From H2-BAC3 sp045863035 (lineage in GTDB: Bacteria > Bacteroidota > Ignavibacteria > Ignavibacteriales > Ignavibacteriaceae), in assembly GCA_045863035.1 (NCBI GenBank), contig BTUV01000062.1, positions 1-18,078 on the forward strand: DNA of 18,078 nucleotides, given 5' to 3'. The translations under genes were made by a program, and so were the position numbers. Within the stretch, counting starts at the first letter, position 1. Each line of letters begins with the position of its first letter. The notes beneath the pieces were generated by a model. That model searched no databases. It had not been told where the DNA came from and saw nothing but the letters and a program-made list of their open reading frames with translations. Below are positions 6,768 to 14,327 of this stretch, in pieces.

Positions 6768-7703
6768 TTATGTTCTGTCAAAAAACGTCTGCCCGATTGC
6801 ATCAAGCCCCAGGCGCATATTGTATGCCTCATGTGCATTCCTCAGCCGGGTCAGCGGTTCATGAAAAGGTTCCATCCCCTGTTTAAGAGTATTACAGTGA
6901 ATCGGAATAAATACTTTTGCTTCAACATCTTTTGCCATCTGCAGCGCTTCCTCAGGGGTACAGTGATTACGCAGCCAGGGGTTATAAGCACCTACCGGCA
7001 TGATGGCTATATCTGCTTTTTCCCCTGACTTCTTAAACAAATCTGTCATTGCAGTATCACCGCCAAAGAGAATTTTCTTTCCGTTTCTCTCCAGTATATA
7101 TGCGTTGTAACTTCTGCCGTTATCCATAAATCCCCTCGAACGGTCCCGCTCCCAGGGGTAGCGCCATCCGAAATGTTTAACCTCAAGCGCTTTGACGCGC
7201 AACGCATCCGTTTTCAACTCATCCCCCCAGTCCATCTCACGAAGGGTCTTCCATTGCAGTGCGGATGTTACATCTGATGTGTTATAAGCAGTGATAGCGT
7301 CAATCTGACCCGGATAGCGGTCAGTAAACTCCTTCAGCGTTTTATAATCAGTATGATCCATGTGAGCATGTGAGAGGAGTATCAAATCGGGCTGCGGAAT
7401 TTCTTCCAGCGTCAGAGCCGGAGCAGTCAGACGGCTGGGACCATATATATATCCGAGCATATAAATACCCACCTTGGCAAAAAGCACCGGGTCGGTTATT
7501 ATTTTATATCCATAAAAGTTGATGTAAACCGTGCTGTGGCCAATCCATGCAATTGAAATCTCAGTATCATTCCATTCATTGGGCATGGGTTTCTGTACAG
7601 GCATCCAATCTTTTGGGGTGTCAGCTTTAAGCAGACCGGTGCCCCCTGCAACCGCCACGGCTCCCGTCAGCAGTCCGGTTTTAAGGAATGATCTTCTTTT
7701 CAT
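6768..7703 (-). CDS. Tat-exported MBL-fold metallo-hydrolase (NAPE-PLD/UlaG-like)
   Basis: This 311-residue metallo-beta-lactamase-fold hydrolase carries a twin-arginine signal: KRRSFLK at residues 2-8, then a weakly hydrophobic stretch to about residue 27. That suggests export of a folded, metal-loaded enzyme to the periplasm. Zinc-site residues are visible: SHAHMDH (H112, H114, D116, H117), a histidine at 177 (EVKHFG), GGDT with D216, and IPIHCNT with H269. Opening motifs AWIGHSTVYINFYG and ITDPV, and the late MPVGAYNPWLRNHCTPEEA, resemble the N-acyl-phosphatidylethanolamine phospholipase D-like branch and related UlaG-like hydrolases. The substrate cannot be read from the sequence. A lipid phosphodiester is possible given the family. 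It is the first gene of the five-gene minus-strand unit, with the divergent gap upstream as its promoter region. Confidence 0.85.
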   Translation of the reverse strand: MKRRSFLKTGLLTGAVAVAGGTGLLKADTPKDWMPVQKPMPNEWNDTEISIAWIGHSTVYINFYGYKIITDPVLFAKVGIYMLGYIYGPSRLTAPALTLEEIPQPDLILLSHAHMDHTDYKTLKEFTDRYPGQIDAITAYNTSDVTSALQWKTLREMDWGDELKTDALRVKALEVKHFGWRYPWERDRSRGFMDNGRSYNAYILERNGKKILFGGDTAMTDLFKKSGEKADIAIMPVGAYNPWLRNHCTPEEALQMAKDVEAKVFIPIHCNTLKQGMEPFHEPLTRLRNAHEAYNMRLGLDAIGQTFFDRT

Positions 7704-8190
7704 GTACTCTCATGTTTGTTTCCGGGTGTTTTGACTGATTTGATCTCACAAAGTTAAACAAAATAGCTCTTATGAGTAGTTCCGTTTGCGGTTCATATCA
7801 CAAGGGCATGCCACTTTGTCTTTCCCTGATTGAGCTGAATCTTCAGATTCTTTGACTCCGGACGGTGGCATCTGGTTTGTGGAAAACTTTCCCCCATATT
7901 CCGCATGCTCAACATCAAAAAGCGAATTTATATTGGATAACTTATAGAAGATTCTCAACAAAGCACTCTAAACCCTTATATCTCAATGGGTTAGATATAG
8001 ACCATTTCAGAAATAAAATGTGGATAACTTGTGAACATCTTTTTCGGGCACAGGTTTTTCTCAAGAATGGATGCTGATTTTTCCGGTTTTTAGCCGCTCT
8101 TATGTTAGCAATTTTGGGATAATCGGTCATCCCGAACTGAAACTTCGCTCCCACCGCGTTGGTATTCTTCCCGATTTCTTAAATTTGATT
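7704..8190. promoter_or_regulatory. Divergent gene-free region with DnaA-box-like sites
   Basis: These 487 bp separate the start of the minus-strand carotenoid operon from the plus-strand beta-propeller gene. I find no supported gene. The short ORFs here have no recognisable product. The stretch contains a perfect DnaA box (TGTGGATAA at 8019-8027), a one-mismatch form (TGTGGAAAA at 7878-7886) and a two-mismatch form (ATTGGATAA at 7932-7940). All are in the same orientation and each is followed by CTT. An AT-rich patch lies between about 7920 and 8020. Promoters for both flanking genes must lie here, but I cannot place them. An origin or DnaA-regulated function is only a possibility. Confidence 0.45.
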
Positions 8191-9510
8191 ATGAAATTGA
8201 GCCAATATTTTCTGATAGTACTCTTCATCTCCGCCTCATACTCCCAGGGAGTTTGGGAGCGGCTCCCCTCACCGGTTTCGGCAAATCTCTATAAAGTCCA
8301 ATTTGTTGATAGTCTCACCGGATGGGCTGCGGGGGACTCCGGCGTCATCATCAAAACCACCGATGGCGGGCTTAACTGGGTCAGGCAGGAGTCAGGTATC
8401 ACATCTTCTATCTACGACCTTTTCTTTCTCGATGAAAACCGTGGATGGGGAGTTACGTGGAGATCAACAGCACCCCCGTTCGGGACAAATATTATTGTTA
8501 CAAACACCGGCGGAGAAGAGTGGTACGAATATGAATACCCCGATGAAAACGTTTTCCTCCACACCATCAGATTTACCGATTCACTTAACGGATATATCGG
8601 TGGCGAGGGAGGTGTGCTGAAAAGAACTACTGACGGCGGCTTTACCTGGCGTGAAGTTACCGTACAACCGGCCTACTCCGGCTTTCCAATTCTTAGCTTT
8701 GCTCTCAATGACGGTCAGTATGCTTATGCTAATGGAGGACATGTTGATGTGCTCGGAATTATCTGGCGGACAACGGACGGCGGTGAATACTGGAGCACAA
8801 CCGCTGTAAGTCCGGAACCAATATATACACTTCAACTGATTGATTCGCTGCACGCTATCGGGATGGGCGGCGACTGGGAGTACGGCACGATGATCGTTGT
8901 GACTACAAACCGGGGTGAAAGCTGGAGCTATCTCAATCTCGATATATATGGCATCGCCCACAAGATGCAGTTCCGCGCAAAACATGACCTCTGGGTCGCT
9001 CTCGGAAACGGTCAGGTACTCCTCAATACCAATGACTCAGCAAAAGCTTATAACGACACTCTAAGAGTCTGGAACATCATTCCCACTCCCGGCGGATGCT
9101 CTATATATGATATTGTTTTTACAGATTCCCTGACCGGGTATGGGGTTGGTGACTCCGGCGCTGTTATCAAATACCGATATACTAAACCCAATGATATTCA
9201 GGATTATAACCCCCTCATCAGACCAGACAGATATTATACAGTCACAAACTATCCCAACCCGTTTAATCCGCTGACTACTATTCAGTTTGAGGCCGGCGAA
9301 CAGGGCTGGCTTGAAATTGAGATTTATAACACCGCGGGGGAATACATTACCAGTGTATATAGCGGCGTGACCCGACCAGGAGCAAGCAAATATATATTCA
9401 ACGCATCTCAATATCCCTCCGGTATATATTTTTACCGCGCTGTGTTTACCCCTCTTCTCAGACCCGGAGCGCGCTCTGTAACCGGCGGCAAGATGACCTA
9501 TATCCGATGA
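8191..9510 (+). CDS. Secreted Ycf48-like/Asp-box beta-propeller protein with T9SS sorting domain
   Basis: This 439-residue protein has a signal peptide (MKLSQYFLIVLFISASYSQG), a propeller-like body and a C-terminal sorting domain. The body has repeated F-x-D-x-x-x-G-[WY]-x-x-G units (FVDSLTGWAAGD at about 38-49, FTDSLNGYIGGEG, FTDSLTGYGVGD), each paired with an Asp-box turn such as TTDGGLNW, TTDGGFTW, TTDGGEYW or TTNRGESW. This resembles Ycf48/HCF136-type photosystem assembly propellers, but in this lineage such proteins are usually secreted surface proteins of unknown role. The tail from about residue 353 (NYPNPFNPLTTIQF, LEIEIYNTAGEYI, GIYFYRA, GKMTYIR) is a type A T9SS signal. I chose the ATG at 8191 because it begins a good signal peptide. 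The frame stays open to an ATG at 8071, but that extension looks non-coding. Confidence 0.85.
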   Translation: MKLSQYFLIVLFISASYSQGVWERLPSPVSANLYKVQFVDSLTGWAAGDSGVIIKTTDGGLNWVRQESGITSSIYDLFFLDENRGWGVTWRSTAPPFGTNIIVTNTGGEEWYEYEYPDENVFLHTIRFTDSLNGYIGGEGGVLKRTTDGGFTWREVTVQPAYSGFPILSFALNDGQYAYANGGHVDVLGIIWRTTDGGEYWSTTAVSPEPIYTLQLIDSLHAIGMGGDWEYGTMIVVTTNRGESWSYLNLDIYGIAHKMQFRAKHDLWVALGNGQVLLNTNDSAKAYNDTLRVWNIIPTPGGCSIYDIVFTDSLTGYGVGDSGAVIKYRYTKPNDIQDYNPLIRPDRYYTVTNYPNPFNPLTTIQFEAGEQGWLEIEIYNTAGEYITSVYSGVTRPGASKYIFNASQYPSGIYFYRAVFTPLLRPGARSVTGGKMTYIR

Positions 9511-9544
9511 TTACAAAGCACGCTCAAAACATTTTTTTAAGCCC

Positions 9545-11146
9545 CTATTTGGTATAGACCATTCCTTTTACCGTCCGCATAGTTCCTGCTTCTAATGAAT
9601 AAAAATATATTCCCGAACCCAGACCATAATTCCGCGGATTAAACGTTACAGAATGTTCTCCCTCCGAAAGATAACCTGATAGAAGCTCAGCGACAAGTTC
9701 GCCGTTCACCGAGTATATACGCAGTGAAACCTCACCGCCGCTTGTTACCGTGAACCGGATATTTGTTTCAGGGTTAAACGGATTAGGATAATTCTGCTGC
9801 AATTCATACAAGGCAGGCCCCGACTTCTCATCAGCCGATGAGGCCACAATTTGTACCGGAACGGTCCTTATCTGATACTTACCGCTTGAGTTTTCCATCC
9901 AAAGAGGCACTAAGAAATTTCCTGAGCTCAGCAGAGCAATGTTGTCCCCCTGATAGCCCTGTCCCAGACTGCCAATCGGTTCGGGCTTAAATGCCTGATC
10001 ACTGATTACTGTCTCACTGAAGCTTTCACCGCCATTGGCGGATCTGCCCATATATACCTCAGTAGAGTCGTTGGCAGTTCCGCGATCATCATACCAGAGC
10101 AGATTTACACCGCCGTTATCATCGATATCCATCGCGGGGAAGTATTGTGTTTTACCATTATTAAGAGGGTCACTGTTCACGCGCAGTGGACTCAGCCAGG
10201 TTGCCCCGCCGTCAGTAGTGCGGACTAAAATAAGATCAGCATCGCTCCCCGCGGGTGTCCGGTTTTTCTGCGTAGTAAGAATGTATATACGACCATTGTA
10301 AACACCTCCTGAGTTATCAACACTTATTCTCGGATAACCGTTCACCCGGATATTCTGTTTCTGGGGCAGGGAACCGGTAATTCCGTTAACGGCAAATGCA
10401 TTCTCCGTTACCGACCATGTAGCCCCTCCGTTTGCCGAAGTTGCAAATCCCGCCAATGTTTCCTGAAAAGGAGAGGTGCTCGTAACTCCGGCCCAGGTAA
10501 GATAGACCGTACCATCTTTCCGTATAGCCAGGTCTGGTCCGGCACAACGTTGTGAAGGATTATTTACCTGCAGCGGAACCGACCAGTTTGCGCCTCCGTC
10601 ATCCGTATATGATATATATACAGGGAACGGCGGCGCGAACCTTACCCACGCGGCATATACTCTGCCGTAATATGGACTCAGGGGATGATTATCACCTACA
10701 ACGGTCGCACGCTCAAGATCATGATCGGAAATCTGCTTCTGCAACGTCCAGGTTAAACCCCGGTCAGTGGAAGTGTGTGAATATAATCCGTAAACGGGGG
10801 CTCTTCCAATACGTACCAGCACATACCTCCCCGCCTGATCAACAGCAATGCCGGGGTCACCACCATGAAACGCCATGTTCGCGCCTGTGCATGTATCATT
10901 CCCGCGCCAGGTGAGCCCCCGGTCTGTTGAACTGTAAACACCCTCACTGATAAAAAATGGATTTATCTGTGTTGTATTCGCGGATGCAAATAAATGCAAT
11001 GGGTCTGTCGGATCTCTCACCAGGAAAGGTTCAGTTTGATGAACATTACTCGGATAAATCCGGTAAGAGTTACCCAGTTTAATTAAATCCGGCGACTGAC
11101 CGTAAAGAAGCACAGCCGTAGCAAAAAAAATAAAAACTGAAATCAT
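9545..11146 (-). CDS. Secreted Asp-box (BNR) sialidase-fold protein with T9SS sorting domain
   Basis: This 533-residue protein starts with a hydrophobic signal sequence (MISVFIFFATAVLLYGQ). The body carries at least six Asp-box turns (STDRGLTW twice, YTDDGGANW, TSANGGATW, TTDGGATW, SANGGESF), the hallmark of sialidase/BNR six-bladed propellers. I do not see the arginine triad with enough clarity to call it a sialidase. From about residue 452 the type A T9SS tail runs: NYPNPFNPETNIRF, VSLRIYSVNGELV, GIYFYSLEAG, KGMVYTK. It is convergent with the other propeller gene, with 34 bp between stop codons and no clear terminator hairpin. The signal sequence lacks the usual basic residues. The in-frame codons just upstream read N-R-K-V but contain no standard start codon, so the ATG at 11144-11146 is the only supported start. 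Confidence 0.85.
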   Translation of the reverse strand: MISVFIFFATAVLLYGQSPDLIKLGNSYRIYPSNVHQTEPFLVRDPTDPLHLFASANTTQINPFFISEGVYSSTDRGLTWRGNDTCTGANMAFHGGDPGIAVDQAGRYVLVRIGRAPVYGLYSHTSTDRGLTWTLQKQISDHDLERATVVGDNHPLSPYYGRVYAAWVRFAPPFPVYISYTDDGGANWSVPLQVNNPSQRCAGPDLAIRKDGTVYLTWAGVTSTSPFQETLAGFATSANGGATWSVTENAFAVNGITGSLPQKQNIRVNGYPRISVDNSGGVYNGRIYILTTQKNRTPAGSDADLILVRTTDGGATWLSPLRVNSDPLNNGKTQYFPAMDIDDNGGVNLLWYDDRGTANDSTEVYMGRSANGGESFSETVISDQAFKPEPIGSLGQGYQGDNIALLSSGNFLVPLWMENSSGKYQIRTVPVQIVASSADEKSGPALYELQQNYPNPFNPETNIRFTVTSGGEVSLRIYSVNGELVAELLSGYLSEGEHSVTFNPRNYGLGSGIYFYSLEAGTMRTVKGMVYTK

Positions 11147-11178
11147 AACTTTTCTGTTAAATAGCCGGGCTACTCACA

Positions 11179-11198
11179 CACACATATATATATGTGTG
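11179..11198. repeat. Perfect 20-bp palindrome with alternating purine-pyrimidine centre
   Basis: The sequence CACACATATATATATGTGTG is identical to its own reverse complement and consists entirely of alternating purine and pyrimidine. It lies between the stop of the TonB receptor gene (11226-11228) and the start of the downstream propeller gene (11146) on the minus strand. It could form a hairpin in RNA or a cruciform in DNA, but there is no following T-run, so it is not a standard terminator. It might be a protein binding site. Confidence 0.6.
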
Positions 11199-11225
11199 AA
11201 CCGTCCGGTGGTTAATAAATCATGT

Positions 11226-13352
11226 TTACAAACGGTACGTAAGAGTCAGGTTGCCGAAGAAGTTTCTCGGTTCTCCTGCTTCATAAAACCTTCCGCCGGT
11301 TGCATTGATATTGATAAAACCGATATACTGCCTGTCAAACAGATTCATTCCTCCTCCTGAAAGGATGAGTGAAAAATCGTCAAAGTAAAACTCTGTTCCC
11401 AGAGTAACACTGGCAAGAGTATATTCGCCTGTTTTAGCAGTGTTGGCATCATTTACATACATTCCGCTTGCTGTCTGAATCTGACCTTTTGCAAAGCCAA
11501 TCATATTTTCAGTAATCAGCCGGCTGTAACCGAGCGTAAATGATGTGTTCAGCTTTGGCACACTTGGCACCTCATTCCCGCTGAAATCAGTATCAGAGGC
11601 AATTCCTGCCGCATCAATAGATCGGGCAGTATATTGATCATAACTGAAATCAGAGTACGTAACCGAGAGCCCTGCATTCAGACCCGGCAGCAGCACGGCG
11701 CTAAGACCAAGCTCAACTCCGCTGCGATTGGTTTTTGCTGAATTCCGGTAAAACACATCACCGTTAATATCAAACGGAACAATTTCATCATTTATCACTG
11801 TGTTAAAAAGGGTGAACTCAAATGACACGCGGCTGAAATAGTAGCTATCAGAATTATTAAAACTTCCTTTAGTTCCTAATTCAATATTACGTGACCTCTG
11901 CGGCTGCAGCTCCTGATTAATATGTGTTACTCCGGTGAAATCATCCATTTCGTTACTTGCAGGAACGTCGAAGCTGAGTCCGTATGAGCCATAGACTGAC
12001 CAGTTAGGGCTTAGTTTAAAGTTAAGAGCAGCTTTAGGCGTGAAATCATTAAACACCCGCTCTGCACTTTTAAACCCTGCAAGCTGATCTTTTACCCTGA
12101 ATGATATATTATCATATCTTCCGGTAAGCAAAAGAAACAACTGATTGTTATAAAGCTCCGTATTATTTGTTATATAATAACCGGCATTTGCCATAACATC
12201 ATCCGTTAATGAATGGAGCTGGTCGGTTTTTTGTCCGGATATATTCTGAAAGTCAGCAATAGGACCGGCCTGATAAAACAAATCTCCGCCTACTGAAAAT
12301 TCATTCTGTTTTCCCGCAATACTGCCGCGGTTTATATATCTTGCGGTCGCGCCAAGCCCGTAGCGGTCAAAAACGCGGATTGTTCTCTGAGCTCTTTCAA
12401 AATACTTGATGGTGCCATAGCCGGTTATCTCAAGTTCATTTTTATTCGCTTCGTCAAGTTTAGTTGAGTAACGGAACGCTATTCTTCCTTTATTGCTTCT
12501 GCGATAGAAATCAAAGTTCCGTTCATTTGCCGCCGCCTGATTTCTGTTCTCCTCCATCTGTGTCAGAGTTAGTGACCCGGGCAGCTTAATGGTTCCTACA
12601 GCAGCATAAAACAGCATCTGAAAGTTTGACCAGTTATCGGGCTTGGTTTCCAGCACGGTGTTAAACACATGCCAGTAGTCCTGACTGTGCTCTCTGAACC
12701 CTTCAAAGTTGTGATAGGTATAAGTCATCATCAGCCCGTAACCCGGCGTGCGAAGACCGAGCTTGATGCCGTTTCTCCGCAGACCGAACGAGCCAACCTC
12801 ATTAAACTGCGTAAGAAACGAGTTCTTAAAGTTTATATCACTGATAAAATTTACCACACCGCCGGGTGCATTCGTATATAGCGAAGATGAATTTCCTTTC
12901 ACTATTTCAATGCTTCCTACCGACTGAAAATCGACTGCTTCAATTCTTGTCTGTCCGTCAGGTTCTGACTCCGGTATGCCATCAAGCAGAATTCGCACAC
13001 CTCTTATTCCGGAATTGGAACGGGAACCGTATCCGCGGATGGAGATCCGCACGTCATGGTTACCATAGCGGGACTGCATAAATACTCCCGGAACAGTAGT
13101 AAGGACGTCGTTAATTGAAGTTTTCTTTTCAAACCGGTATTCTGCATTGCTGATGCGCGTAACCGGATATGGTATATCAATAATTTTTTTGTTTACCCGA
13201 GTGCCGGTAACCACCACTTCATCTGTCTCAAAATAGAGGGAGTCTGTTATTATATAAGTTGAATCTTTACCGATAACAAGATAACCCTGCGGAAAACTGT
13301 TTGCCGCCAACAGAAAAAGCAGGATGCAGGCAGAGAGTATCTTCCTGATCAT
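11226..13352 (-). CDS. TonB-dependent outer-membrane receptor
   Basis: This 708-residue receptor imports a ligand across the outer membrane using energy from TonB/ExbBD. It has a signal peptide (MIRKILSACILLFLLAANSFPQG) and a TonB-box-like DEVVVTGTR at residues 44-52. The plug domain shows SINDVLTTVPGVFMQSRYG, RISIRGYGSRS, VRILLDGIPESEPDGQT, IEIVKGNSSSLYTNAPGGVVNF. A long barrel of alternating strands ends NLTLTYRL. The length is typical of iron-siderophore or metal receptors. Unlike many Bacteroidota receptors it lacks the N-terminal carboxypeptidase-like beta-sandwich and has only about 20 residues between signal peptide and TonB box. The ligand cannot be told from the sequence. AAGGAAAA lies about 6 nt before the ATG. 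The small membrane protein gene upstream ends 78 bp away on the same strand. Confidence 0.9.
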   Translation of the reverse strand: MIRKILSACILLFLLAANSFPQGYLVIGKDSTYIITDSLYFETDEVVVTGTRVNKKIIDIPYPVTRISNAEYRFEKKTSINDVLTTVPGVFMQSRYGNHDVRISIRGYGSRSNSGIRGVRILLDGIPESEPDGQTRIEAVDFQSVGSIEIVKGNSSSLYTNAPGGVVNFISDINFKNSFLTQFNEVGSFGLRRNGIKLGLRTPGYGLMMTYTYHNFEGFREHSQDYWHVFNTVLETKPDNWSNFQMLFYAAVGTIKLPGSLTLTQMEENRNQAAANERNFDFYRRSNKGRIAFRYSTKLDEANKNELEITGYGTIKYFERAQRTIRVFDRYGLGATARYINRGSIAGKQNEFSVGGDLFYQAGPIADFQNISGQKTDQLHSLTDDVMANAGYYITNNTELYNNQLFLLLTGRYDNISFRVKDQLAGFKSAERVFNDFTPKAALNFKLSPNWSVYGSYGLSFDVPASNEMDDFTGVTHINQELQPQRSRNIELGTKGSFNNSDSYYFSRVSFEFTLFNTVINDEIVPFDINGDVFYRNSAKTNRSGVELGLSAVLLPGLNAGLSVTYSDFSYDQYTARSIDAAGIASDTDFSGNEVPSVPKLNTSFTLGYSRLITENMIGFAKGQIQTASGMYVNDANTAKTGEYTLASVTLGTEFYFDDFSLILSGGGMNLFDRQYIGFININATGGRFYEAGEPRNFFGNLTLTYRL

Positions 13353-13392
13353 TACATTTTCCTTTTAATTGTTTTAACATAAAACTACTTCA

Positions 13393-13420
13393 CTCACCGG
13401 GTGAGAGTTATATATATAAA
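13393..13420 (-). promoter_or_regulatory. Inverted repeat and TATA run upstream of the TonB receptor gene
   Basis: CTCACC (13393-13398) and GGTGAG (13400-13405) form a perfect 6-bp inverted repeat around a single base, 41-53 bp before the receptor start. Directly upstream, on the minus strand, is an AT run with a TATATATATA core at about 13408-13418 that could act as a -10 region. The arrangement suggests an operator overlapping or just downstream of a promoter for the receptor gene. It does not resemble a Fur box that I recognise. The alternative is a weak hairpin after the upstream gene. Confidence 0.35.
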
Positions 13421-13430
13421 ATTGAAGGGA

Positions 13431-13985
13431 TCAGGTTTGTCTGGGCGGTGGTGTAAGCGGGGCAATAAATGCCTCATGGGCGCCGGGGGCGGGGGCCATT
13501 CCATACTCCCGGCTTTCTTCGGCCGGATATATTTTTTTTAATGCAGATAAAAAATATTCCATCTGCATTTTTTCAAGATTCTTCACTGCGTTCCCCCGCT
13601 TGTTTCTATCCCCCTGAAATTCTCTTTTTATCAGTTCGTCCATATTGGCAAAAAGTTTTGTTTCATCCTCATCGTCAATACAGAGATATCGCAGCGCCCC
13701 GCCGGTGAGTGTGTCGGTTTTTATAATGTCATACATCCTCCCCTCCAGTACAAATTCATGAGGTTCAATCCAGCGCAGCAGTTTGTCTTCCCCTTTGCGC
13801 GGGTCAATCACGATTAGTTTTAACCGGTCTTTGGGGTACTCCCCCTTCAGCTTCATTTTAATTTCCTTCTTTATTTTGTGCTTCGCATAGTAAAACGCCC
13901 CCACATATCCGGCGGAGTTAAAAAAAAGCACAAAAAGAAGCAAAAGCAATGCGCCTCGCCTCACAAAAGCATAGAAACTGGACAT
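13431..13985 (-). CDS. Small single-pass membrane protein upstream of the TonB receptor
   Basis: This is a 184-residue protein read from the ATG at 13983-13985. One transmembrane helix (about residues 11-33, GALLLLLFVLFFNSAGYVGAF split across the membrane) is followed by a basic stretch HKIKKEIKMKLKGEYPKD. A soluble domain then contains EPHEFVLEGRMYDIIKTD, RYLCIDDEDETKLFANMDELIKREF and a proline-rich end (PLTPPPRQT). I recall uncharacterised Bacteroidota proteins with the same EFxxxGxMYDIVK, YxCIxDxxExxLFxxL and terminal PPP features, often next to TonB-dependent receptors, but cannot name the family. The frame stays open upstream to an ATG at 14168, but that extension runs almost into the tRNA gene and lacks protein-like character. 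An intermediate ATG at 14069 cannot be excluded. A role in receptor regulation or metal uptake would be inference. Confidence 0.7.
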   Translation of the reverse strand: MSSFYAFVRRGALLLLLFVLFFNSAGYVGAFYYAKHKIKKEIKMKLKGEYPKDRLKLIVIDPRKGEDKLLRWIEPHEFVLEGRMYDIIKTDTLTGGALRYLCIDDEDETKLFANMDELIKREFQGDRNKRGNAVKNLEKMQMEYFLSALKKIYPAEESREYGMAPAPGAHEAFIAPLTPPPRQT

Positions 13986-14172
13986 ATTCAAAAATACGGA
14001 TTTCCTCTTAAAAGGAAGGTGACTAATGCTGTAATAAAATCTTTGACCGTCTTTAGCGGGATGTGACATGTGGAAATAGCCGAAAAATCGCCTCCATGAG
14101 GTTAAATTGCCTGCCAGGGCTGACCAACCCTTCAAAAACCGCCATTTTTTCGTATTTTTGCAGTGCAAATTT

Positions 14173-14244
14173 GCTCCCGTAGCTCAGTGGATAGAGCATT
14201 GGTCTCCGAAGCCATGTGCGCAGGTTCGATTCCTGCCGGGAGCA
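14173..14244 (+). tRNA. tRNA-Arg (anticodon CCG)
   Basis: A full cloverleaf is visible. The acceptor stem is GCTCCCG (14173-14179) with CGGGAGC (14237-14243). The D arm is GCTC/GAGC with an AGTGGATA loop. The anticodon loop CTCCGAA holds CCG at 14206-14208. The T arm is GCAGG-TTCGATT-CCTGC. The discriminator base is A14244. The CCA end is not encoded. The anticodon stem has a U-U mismatch at its outermost pair and one G-U pair. Anticodon CCG reads the arginine codon CGG. Confidence 0.93.
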
Positions 14245-14327
14245 CTTGTTCCATGAAAATCCCCAAATCAATTTATCTGAATTAATAAAGGACTTTCCAT
14301 TTTGTCCGATTTGTGACAGCTTTACCC

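Noticed and set aside
7770..7961. 63-residue minus-strand ORF containing CPCDMNRKRN
   Set aside because: No Shine-Dalgarno site, no recognisable family, and it overlaps the DnaA-box-like sites and an AT-rich regulatory-looking stretch. The cysteine pair alone is not enough to call a gene.
8071..8190. N-terminal extension of the propeller gene to an ATG at 8071
   Set aside because: The added 40 residues precede a complete signal peptide that starts at 8191 and have no protein-like pattern.
9511..9544. Terminator between the convergent propeller genes
   Set aside because: There is a T-run but no stem of useful length on either strand.
9545..11146. Calling the Asp-box protein a true sialidase
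   Set aside because: Asp-box turns are clear, but the catalytic arginine triad, Tyr/Glu pair and FRIP motif could not be identified.
13986..14168. N-terminal extension of the small membrane protein to 14168
   Set aside because: It reaches to within 4 bp of the tRNA gene on the opposite strand and lacks conserved-looking sequence, while the ATG at 13985 gives a clean membrane-anchor N-terminus.
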